A stretch of 64,000 nucleotides of DNA, taken from NCBI GenBank assembly GCA_963556145.1, contig OY744468.1, forward strand, positions 4,898,001-4,962,000. The letters run 5' to 3'. Source of the DNA: Hygrocybe punicea (lineage: Eukaryota > Basidiomycota > Agaricomycetes > Agaricales > Hygrophoraceae). A model generated the notes under the pieces. It saw only the letters and a program-made list of their open reading frames with translations, had not been told where the DNA came from and did no database searches. The position numbers and the translations under genes are program-made. Numbering within the stretch: position 1 is the first letter of the stretch; each line of letters starts with the position of its first letter. Shown here one piece after another: positions 55,661 through 63,630 of the stretch.

Positions 55661-56340
55661 TGGACACAGGTAAGTTTTATCATTTATCTTAACTTTACTA
55701 ATATTATCTGTTACAGGAAACTCGACCGCGACCACATCGTGAGCACACCACCACGGCACAAAATGGATCCCAACGCCAACGCGATGCCAACGGATGCGGG
55801 ACAGCCGCAACACCACCACCACCACCACCACCACCACCACCACCACCACCACCACCAGCAGCGGCAACAGCAACGGCAATGGCAACGGCAACCAGGCAAC
55901 GACAACGGCAACGGCCAGCAGCAGCAGCAACAGCGGAAGCAGCAGCGCCGGCAGCAACGGCAGCAGCAGCAGTGGCAGCAGCAGCGGCAACGGCAAATGC
56001 CATCCAACATCACCACCAGCGGCAGCAACAACAATGGCAAGGACAACCACGACAGCCAGCAGCAGCAGCAGCAATGCCAGCAGCAGCAGCAACAGCGGCA
56101 GCGGCAACGGCAACGGCAGCAGCAGGAGCGCAGCAACGACAGCAGCAACGGCGGCAGCAGCAGCAGCAGCAACGGCCACGACAGCAGCAGCAGCAGTGGC
56201 AGCAGCAACGGCGACAGCAGCAGCGGCAGCAACAGCAGCAGTGGCAGCGGCAGCGGCAACGGCAGCAGCAACGGCCACGACGGCAGCAGCAGCAACGGCG
56301 GCAGCAGCAGCAGCAGCAGCAGTTGCAGCAGCAACAGTGA
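55649..56340 (+). CDS. Possible spliced low-complexity ORF of the hAT-type element
   Basis: Exon 1 is ATGTCGCGTTCATGGACACAG (MSRSWTQ, 55649-55669). A 47-nt intron follows (55670-55716), with GTAAGT, a branch-like CTTTACTAAT and TTACAG. Exon 2 reads QETRP..., then runs of Pro, Ala/Thr and Gln/Arg (214 aa in all). The splice signals are kept in all five copies of the element in the window, while all three exon-2 frames are open because the DNA is a CAG/CAACGGCAG-type repeat. The conserved intron argues for a transcript. Whether the protein matters is doubtful. Confidence 0.35.
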
Positions 56341-56399
56341 CAGTGGCAATGGCAACGGCAGCAGCAGCAGCGCCGGATGGCTCCCCCGCAGCCCAACTA

Positions 56400-56451
56400 C
56401 CTCGCGAAGTGCAGCGCCATATCTATTGATACGCGCCTGCCATTCGCGAGG
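56400..56451. repeat. ~52 bp palindrome, core ATATCTATTGATACG
   Basis: CCTCGCGAAGTGCAGCGCC...GCGCCTGCCATTCGCGAGG, 52 nt. Confidence 0.8.
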
Positions 56452-56870
56452 AGAACGGACGGGGTGAGCCCACCTCGGTCTGGGTTTCAGACCGCATCTG
56501 AACCCAGACCGAACACGAAGAGACGGTTCGACACCGTCTGGGTCCGGGTTTGGCCATGCACCAAACCGGACCCGAAGTTCAGTTCACGGTTCCGCCAAAA
56601 AGGGTCAGAACCGGACCGAACTGAACTTCGGCAACACTAGAGCCGCTCTGTTTGGGCTGATGCAGAAGCCCTTGTTGGCATCGCATCCATTTGCACTGAC
56701 ACAGACTTGCTGGTGGGTGATGGAGCCAACTGGGTGGATGCACAGACAATGATTGGTGCTGTAGAATGCTCCCAGCAAGCACGTTCTTTGGCAATACCCT
56801 GTAGGATTCCTTCAGCTCTGCCTGTTTTGAGGCATCCTGCTACCAATCTCTCTACATCTTTCATGTGCAC

Positions 56871-57808
56871 AAGTGTGCCATCTCAAGATTTGGAACCTGA
56901 AGCAGTGGGTGCAGGCTCTTGTTGAGTCACGGAAGCTGGGGCTTTTTTCACCTACCTTTCCCACACTACCAGTCTAATTATACTAGACCGTGACATGTGA
57001 CGTTTAGTTTGATTTGACTTAAACCTGCCAATTCTCTACTCCAGCCATATCCCCAGCAACGCTAGGAACACCATTACTACAAGTCGTATATCGTAGATTA
57101 GATAATGATATCTGTCCAAAACAGGGATCAGGTTCAGGATCTTTCAGCCGCTGCCCCAGATCGTTCCACCACTGTCAGGGACCTCGAGCTCACTGTCAGC
57201 AACAGCGAGCTCGACTTACTCACTCTCCCCCTGTCTTTTCAAGCTGATTTTTTTGTATATAATATATTTATTCTTGTACTTACTATAGATAAACTAATAT
57301 ACATGATAATACAGCAAATAAAAGAGAAATAAAAGAAACAAAAAATAAGGATACATGGGGTGCTACCATTGAACCGGTGGGTACTCACCTTCACAGGGGT
57401 GCTGGATGGGGTCTGAAATTGGTGGCAAAGGGCACTAGCAGGTGAGTGAGGGCTGGGATGGATGATGGGGGGTGGGGAAGGTTGCATGGAGTGGGGGGTG
57501 GCAATGCATGGTGGGGAAAGGGCCTGGAAGTGAGGCAGATGAGTGAAATGGAAAGGGGATGGATGGGGGAGGGCTCCTGGCCCTGAAAAAGCGGCGGGAA
57601 GGGGTAAGTACGTGGGGAAAAAGCAGGAGGGGGATGGGTACTCACCTGTACCATTAGGGGCCCCCCACGGCCCTCCCAATATCCCACCTTCAATAAAGCA
57701 AGTGGGGACATCATCTCAGATGGCCCCATCGTCCATTCCATGGTTTTCACGGTCCAGGTAGGTCACGCCATTGAGTTGCGCAAGGGTGGCAACTACAGTG
57801 GTTGCGAT
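56871..57808. other. Unassigned region
   Basis: Short frames only. A G-rich/C-rich stretch at 57420-57740 (frames of 119-146 codons on minus, Pro/His-rich) has no recognisable domain. Confidence 0.3.
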
Positions 57809-58272
57809 TAGGCAATGACACAGGTATACCTGCGGGTGTCCCGAGGCCAACCCGTACCCGGACCCACTCCAACCCATACCCATCTACCCACAGGTCTTTT
57901 TTCAGCGGGTTGGGTACGGGTATTGACCCACGCAGGAAACCTGGCAGGTTCCAGCCCACATCTACCTCGCATTGCTGACATGCACGTCAATTGACATGGC
58001 GCTGTGCAAACGCGAGGAGTGGGGGGGGCTGGGAACCATGCGATGGGTTGGGTTCTCGTGGGCAAGAGACCCTCGCCCATCATATCCGTCTCCTCGTTCC
58101 CCGCACCATCTCCCATTCTCCCCTCCCTCTCATCCTCCTCCATCGTCACGTACGCATCAGCCCGCGTTTTGATGCCATTTAGCCTTGGCATTCACAGTTG
58201 CAGCATCTGGATGGTGGCATCGTGATCGTGTACTTGGGGGGGGAACAGGGTCTGGGGTGTGTTTGGGCACGT
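57809..58272 (-). mobile_element. hAT-type remnant homologous to 12371-13413, cut by LTR element D
   Basis: It begins TAGGCAATGACACAGGTATA, the same end as the 12371-13413 element, and stays homologous to it in inverse orientation (CTGAAAAAAG-like stretch, palindrome, PRLNGIKTRADAY frame) up to 58272, where element D's LTR begins. The other part should lie beyond the window end. Confidence 0.75.
57965..58017. repeat. ~52 bp palindrome, core CACGTCAATTGACATG
   Basis: CCTCGCATTGCTGACATG...GCGCTGTGCAAACGCGAGG, 53 nt. One-to-one counterpart of 13184-13236. Confidence 0.8.
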
Positions 58273-58409
58273 TGGAGTGGGCAGGGGAGCCCACTCAGGG
58301 TGTCATGGGGTGAACATCATGGTATGATAAGCTGAGTCTCTACAAACAAGTGTACTCTACTATGTAATCCTACGAACCGTGGGATCCTATCACGTGACCT
58401 CCTACTACA
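58273..58409 (-). repeat. 3' LTR of element D
   Basis: 137 bp. Contains CACGTGACCTCC. The sense 3' end has a hairpin GAGTGGGC-TCCCCT-GCCCACTC (58275-58296). Confidence 0.72.
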
Positions 58410-58449
58410 TCTACCCCCTTTGAAAAAAACAGTGGCATCCTCGCCACTG
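58410..58449 (-). promoter_or_regulatory. Stem-loop and purine tract before the 3' LTR of D
   Basis: Sense: CAGTGGC-GAGGAT-GCCACTG (58430-58449), then TTTTTTTCAAAGGGGGTAGA. Confidence 0.72.
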
Positions 58450-59063
58450 AAGCCTGAAAACCAGAACCAAAACACAGAAAAACTCTCTAGACTCCAACTC
58501 AAAACTCCAACTCTGTTGAGGTCTTATGAAATGCTGCCAACAGTGGTATGCCCCCCAGTGGACACCACCACCAGCTCAAGATACCGCCTGCTGACCAAAT
58601 CACCTGTGCTCAGAGTGTAACTCGCGAAAAAACGTAGAAGACTTTGTAGTGAGATGGTGTGGCCTAAGGTGAGGATGCGAAGATGATGGCCGTGAAACAG
58701 ATGACTCAGGAATAACATATGGATGCTTGGGGATGGACTTGTGAAGGCATGAAATGGTGGAGACGGGGATCGCAGTGCATTGAATACGTGGGGACTTAGG
58801 GTGATGCGGCCGGTGTTGTGGGGTCTAAAATGGTGGTGTTGTCTCACTTTGGTGAACTCAGGGGAACGGGAAGCTCTGGGATGCTGAAAGGGGTTGCGGG
58901 GAATTCGAGGAAATATTTGGAATGGGGGGGAACTCGAAACAACGTGGCCAGGCGTTGGGGTGTCTAAAAGGTGCGGGAACGGTGCTCTCAGGGTGACGAT
59001 AGGGTGCTTGGTGCTTTGCGGCATGGGATGAGGACTCAGGGAGTTGGGCGAGTGCGTTCGCAT

Positions 59064-59219
59064 TGGAGTGGGTCCAGGGGACCTCACAGAATTGGGGACG
59101 GAATCACTCGGAAAGGTGAAGATGGATGGGATAATGGAGTCGTGAACTCGACTACTACATCAGGAACTGCCTACTGATTATGGGGATGGTCACGTGACAT
59201 CACAGGCACAACTACTACA
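59064..59219 (-). repeat. 3' LTR of element B
   Basis: 156 bp. Contains GTCACGTGACATCAC. A partial hairpin GGTCC/GGACC lies at the sense 3' end. Confidence 0.85.
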
Positions 59220-59256
59220 AGTGCCCCCCTTCTCTGTAGCGATGCCCTCGTCGCTA
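59220..59256 (-). promoter_or_regulatory. Stem-loop and purine tract before the 3' LTR of B
   Basis: Sense: TAGCGACG-AGGG-CATCGCTA (59237-59256, one C/A mismatch in the stem), then CAGAGAAGGGGGGCACT. Confidence 0.73.
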
Positions 59257-59343
59257 ACAAAAGAGGAACAAAACAAAAAAGGGAAAGACGGAGCAAAGGG
59301 AAGGGAAAAGGCAAAAAGAGCAAACCAGAGAAAGAAGAAGGAA

Positions 59344-60482
59344 CTAGTCTACTCCATGGGGGTCTAAGAATGAGGAGTCCTCCACTAGGTGAGAATAAAA
59401 CTGGGAAAATGTGCTAAAAAATGGAAAAATGGCAGTGGAACGTGGAAAGGGATGTGGGAAAAGACGGCATGGAGACAGTGAATGGGTCATTGGCCATGGG
59501 TCGACGTGGGGGGGCATGTGGTCACCATACGATGCATGGGCGGGGCCGCGAACGCATCCGTTTGGGGTATGGCCATCGTAGTACGTTGCGCGGATGGGGT
59601 CGTGGGGTTCATGGCCATGGTGGTGTTGCGAATGGGCTTGTGTTGCTCGGTACACGGACAGGGGTGTCCTTATTGTGTGGATGGGTCCTTGCAGTGGTGC
59701 ATGAATGTGTAGGGGTGTGGGATGTAGGGTCGCATGGATGGAGACAGGGTATAGCGGGGCGGGGCGTGCCGCTCGCGTTGGACCACCTTCCGTGCTTGGT
59801 ACTTGCACAGGAGGGGTTGGTCGTGTTGAGAATGGGCGTGTGGGGCCATGAGGTCAGTCGGCGTAGGGCTGGGGTGTGGATGTATGCATGGGCCGTCGTC
59901 GCGTTTCACTGGGTGGGGCTGGACGTGTCATTTGCATGGGTATGGACTTTTGGGGTTGTATGAAGATGGCAGGCGCGAGGGAGTTGACACGGGCATGTTG
60001 TGCTGGGCCCATGGGATCAAGGAAGAAGGTGCCAGCGTGTGCCAGGAGGGCGAGTTGATGTGGTGACGTGGTGGTTGGGCAACGCAGCAACAGACGGGTG
60101 GGCGTGAAAACGGTGTTGGTGAGGACAGCGTAGGTGGAAACAGGACCGGTGGGGTTGTGGTATGGACGTGGGGGTGTTGCGAGGGTTTGCGTGTTCAGTA
60201 ATGTACCTGTGGGCATCTGAATGTAAAAGGGGAGGTTGAAAACGGGGACAGTGAGGTTGAGGGCGCGTCTTGCTGCGCGACAGCGTTGTTGGATTCGTCG
60301 TCCGGCTCGGCAACCTTGTGGGGGTCTTGTAAGGAGCGTGGGGTGCCATGGTTGGGCATGGTTGGTCGGGTTTTTGGTGGGCGAAGCTGGTGACGTGGCT
60401 GCATGAGGTGGCTGTGCGGAATGGTGAAGATGGGTGCAAAGTCGTGAGGGTGGTCATGGGGCGTGTAGCAGGATATGAACAA
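59344..60482 (-). other. Pro/His/Thr-rich frames in the interior of element B
   Basis: Overlapping minus-strand frames of 95-154 codons (FISCYTPHDHPHDFAPIFTI; NPTGPVSTYAVLTNTVF; PNGCVRGPAHASYGDHMP) lie in shifting phases. They correspond in position and composition to the ORFs of E and C and are probably a frameshifted version of such an ORF. Confidence 0.5.
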
Positions 60483-60656
60483 GGTTGTGGGGCTTTCGGA
60501 GACTATTTTCTGCAGGGTTTTTCATGGGGGTGCTGCGTGGACTCACGTGGGTGGGGTCTCGGGGGGGTTCTCTGTTCTCGAAAAATCACTGGATCTGTCA
60601 ATAAAATTCTGTGCGAGTGGAGTGTGGTGGTCTCTGGTGGCGTGGCTCGAATCGTG

Positions 60657-60668
60657 CTCTCATCACCA
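60657..60668 (-). promoter_or_regulatory. Putative tRNA primer-binding site of element B
   Basis: TGGTGATGAGAG on minus, 3 nt from the 5' LTR (spacer TTG), followed by CACGATTCGAGCCAC. Confidence 0.75.
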
Positions 60669-60697
60669 CAATGGAGTGGGTCCAGGGGACCTCATGG

Positions 60698-63630
60698 TAG
60701 TGTTACCACAACTATGACTAGTAGTCATAGTTGTAGTTGGTCATAGCTGAGTTGATAACCGACTCGACTATGACTATGACACCGACTATGACTACAACTA
60801 CCCGATTCGGTCAAGTCGATAGCTGGCAGCTAAGTCTGGACCACTTTTTTTTTTCTTTCTTCAACAATCTCGTTCGTGACATGACCAAACGAAGTCGTCG
60901 CAAGGACAGCGATGATGGGTCCTCCAAGTCCTCGGGAAATGCCTCATCTCTGGCTACCTCATCATCTGAACTCCCTGCCCTTACGCGTGCCAAAAAGCAA
61001 GCCGCGATGAAGAAGGCCGAGCGTGCCAAGAAGAAGGCCAAGAAACGTCAACCATCTCCCGCTCCTACGCAGTCAGCAGCCCCATCAGAGTCAGCAGCCC
61101 CATCTGCTACTGCTGCTACTGGGCCCAGTCAGCCCGCGTCCGTCAACGACCTCGTAGGCTTGGTCCGATTCAAAACGGCTGCACACGATATCTGGCACTT
61201 CTTCACGAAGGGGAGTATCAAGGAGAAGATCCGAACAATATGTAAGGCCTGTCAGTGAGTGTCTTCCCCCTTTCTATTGATTTCTGTACACTAATTATCT
61301 ACCTACAGGGCACGCCGTTCCGCCGATCCAAAGTTCCTCGCCCTCAACATCAACTATACCTTTGCCCCTGCCACAGCTAACCCCAATCTCCGTGTCCACC
61401 TCGAGAAGTACCATGAGGACGAGTACGTCAAAGCCTGCAAGGAGAATGGCTGGTTGATGCAGTTGCCAAAGCGGAAGATCCGTGAGGAAACCGCTAGCCT
61501 CAGACAATCTACCCTCGACTCTAACCTTCAAGACATATCATCATCCGGCCGTCCCACCTTCACTCGCGCCACCCTCCTTCACGCTTTGATCAACTTCGTC
61601 GTTGCGGATGATCAATCAATCAATGTCATTGAGTGTCGGGAGTTTCGAGATCTCCTCCTCCTCCTTCGTTCCGACCTTCAAGACAAAGACATCCCCCACC
61701 GCACCAAGTTGCGTGAGGCAATCATTGCAGCCTGGGAGTCCCACTTCAAGGCCCTGCGGCTTGAACTCGCCGACACTGTAGGAAAGGTTAGCTTTACCGC
61801 GGACCTCTGGTCTGACAAGAATCTTCACTCGTACCTCTGCATTACCACCCATTGGATTGCCTGCAACAAGCGCAGCAATCAGCTGGAACTCAAGACCGCA
61901 CTGATCGCGTTTCACAACGTCACCAGCAAACATGATGGCGCCAACCTCGCCGCCATCATCCTGCAACTGCTCGACCGTGCCAGTATCACAACCCTCATTG
62001 GTTGGTTTACCCTCGACAACGCGAGCAACAATGACACCTTCATTGTAGCGCTGGAAGGCCTCCTCAAGGCCCGCGACATCGATTTCTGTGCCGTTGAGAA
62101 TCGGATCATGTGCTTCGCGCACATCATCAACATATGTTGCCAGCACCTCGTTGAAGGCTTCACCAACACCGCACTCGTTGATCCCGTGGAGACCTTCGTT
62201 GCTGCGGACCGTCCGCATGAGCCTGGTGCTCAAACATTTGAGGAGGCCATCAAGTGTGACCCAATTGCACTTGGTCGTGTAGTAGTTCGCAAAGTTCGAT
62301 CTTCCGGTCAACGCCGTGAGCACTTCAAATCCATCATCATTGAGGGCAACAGCAGGGCCCACTTCACACTTCCGGATGGCCACCCGATAACGGTCCCTCT
62401 CCTACAACTACTTCGCAATGTCAAGACGAGGTGGGATTCAATCTACTACATGATCAATCGTCTTCGCATTTTGCGGCCTGCCATCGATTCCTTCCTCGCA
62501 AGCCCTGTCAACAAGGATCTTCAAATGCTCCGTCTCACAGATGTTGAGTGGAATACCCTTCAGGACATCGAGGCAATCCTGGCTGTGCCCCATGCAGCCC
62601 AACAAACAATGTCGAAGGAAACCACACCAATTCTGTCTGGCTCCATCCCAGCCTTTGAAATGTTCATGTCGTCTTGGGAGCAGCTCGCCGAGAAGATTCC
62701 CCGCCTCAAACCATTCATCGACGAAGGCCTGAAATGGGCGCTCAAATACTATGAGCGGATGGACCGAACAGATGCCTACGTCGTCGCAATGATCATCAAC
62801 CCGGCAGTCCGCACATCTTGGATCAAGAAACACTGGGCTGCAGACTGGTTCGAGAAAGCCGAAACCACCTTCCTTGACCTCATGCAGCAGTACTGAGACA
62901 AATCCAAACCTGTAGCCCCCAATGAAGTCTTACCCACTAGGTTGGCCGTTGCTTCCATTAAGGCATGGCAAACACTTGACTCGCAATATGGCCTCGACGA
63001 CATGTTCGAAACAGCCGAAGAATCAGGAGAGTTGGCAATGGTCAACGAAGAATACAAGTCCTATGTCAAAGGCCCACTCTCGAAGCCAGGGACGAACCTT
63101 CTTCAATTCTGGTCCATGTCCAATTCAACCTTGCCGACAATTTATTCTATTGCAATGGACTATCTACCTATTCAAGCGTCATCTGTCCCAAGTGAGCGTG
63201 TTTTCTCATCCAGTGCCGAGACTGACACACACAAACGCAACCGCATCCATCCCCTCCTCATGGAGGCCCTTCAAATGCTCAAATTTGGCCTCAAGAAATC
63301 TCGACTTGACTTCATGACTGGGTGGGCAGTCAACGAGGCCAGCATGATGGATGTAGAGGAGGTGGTGGTGGATTTGTTGGGTGCATTGTTTGAGGGGGAC
63401 AAGGACCAAGCATTTGATGTGCTGATTGCAGCCATGGGTGAGGGAGATGATGGGGATATATAGATCGTTAGCATTTTTGTAGTGAGAACCCCGACTGAGC
63501 CGCTACTGAAGTTGACTGTCGTCGGTAGTCATGACTACCGACTACAACTATATGAAATTGTAATGAATAGTCTAGTTGAAGTCGCGACTTTCCTAGTCGA
63601 CTATTGACTAGTCGAGTCGTGGCAACACTA
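60698..63630 (+). mobile_element. hAT transposon with transposase gene, 2,933 bp, complete ends
   Basis: The ends are TAGTGTTACCACAACTATG and, reverse complemented, TAGTGTTGCCACGACTCGAC. The 8-bp duplication CCTCATGG (60690-60697, 63631-63638) is perfect. Both subterminal regions are packed with GACTA/TAGTC motifs and small palindromes (CTATGACTAGTAGTCATAG; GGTAGTCATGACTACC), the usual transposase-binding landscape. The first 10 bp match the ends of the non-autonomous elements at 29.1, 46.6 and 55.3 kb (TAGTGTTGCC). Confidence 0.93.
60881..63463 (+). pseudogene. hAT transposase, one in-frame stop codon
   Basis: Exon 1 (60881-61254) starts MTKRSRRKDSDDGSSKS, a basic Ser/Lys/Ala-rich nuclear-type N-terminus. 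A 54-nt intron (61255-61308, GTGAGT...CTACAG) follows. A BED-type finger spans the junction: CKACQ...HLEKYH. The catalytic RNase H-like core shows VSFTADLWSD (Asp), GWFTLDNASNNDTF (Asp), MCFAHIINICCQH and VKTRWDSIYYMINRL. The frame stops at TGA 62894-62896 (LMQQY*DKSKPV) and then continues in phase to the C-terminal dimerisation domain (LLQFWSMSNSTLPTIYSIAM, DYLPIQASSVPSERVFSSS, RNRIHPLLMEALQML). Everything else is intact, so the stop may be very recent. Without it the protein would be about 840 aa, normal for fungal hAT. Confidence 0.88.

Larger units (their letters stand above)
54536..56639 (+). mobile_element. Composite non-autonomous hAT-type element, copy 2, 2,104 bp
   Basis: Same architecture as 46574-48443 in the opposite orientation: truncated part 54536-55331, then a complete element from 55332 (TAGTGTTGCCGTAGTTCGG) to 56639 (CTTCGGCAACACTA). 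The left flank is GGCTCTGT; the right flank is GAGC then CGCTCTGT, i.e. the duplication with one change behind a 4-nt filler. The trinucleotide-rich interior is longer than in copy 1. Confidence 0.88.
54195..56870 (-). pseudogene. C-like Gln/Thr-rich repeat ORF split by the second composite element
   Basis: Upstream part on minus (56870-56640): MKDVERLVAGCLKTGRAEG, then VSVQMDAMPTRASASAQTER. Downstream part (54535-54195): ISVSTQTTPPATISMATQ, ASSQTTPSICMSTSVQTDEP. The repeating 'S.S.QT.' module matches ISATTQTES, ISASSQTTA and ASVQMDEP in LTR element C, so this is a second, older copy of a C-type element interior. I found no LTRs around it. Confidence 0.55.

Noticed and set aside
30310..56430. 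Many long poly-Ser/Gly/Asn, poly-Gln and poly-Ala/Thr open frames (30.3-30.6, 46.7-48.0 and 54.9-56.4 kb) that could be read as prion-like or transcription-factor genes
   Set aside because: All three phases on both strands are open because the DNA is a CAG/CAACGG-type simple repeat inside hAT-type elements with clear ends. Only the frame joined by the conserved mini-intron is worth noting, and even that weakly.
54195..56870. A host gene encoding a Gln/Thr-rich protein
   Set aside because: Its modules match the ORF of LTR element C, so it is more simply a relic of a C-like element.
35260..60671. The conserved GGCTCGAATC...CTCTCATCACCA block as genuine tRNA 3' ends (tRNA genes or tRNA-derived SINEs)
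   Set aside because: It occurs in one orientation only, always next to an LTR, without D-arm, anticodon arm or 5' acceptor strand. A primer-binding site read from the other strand explains it.
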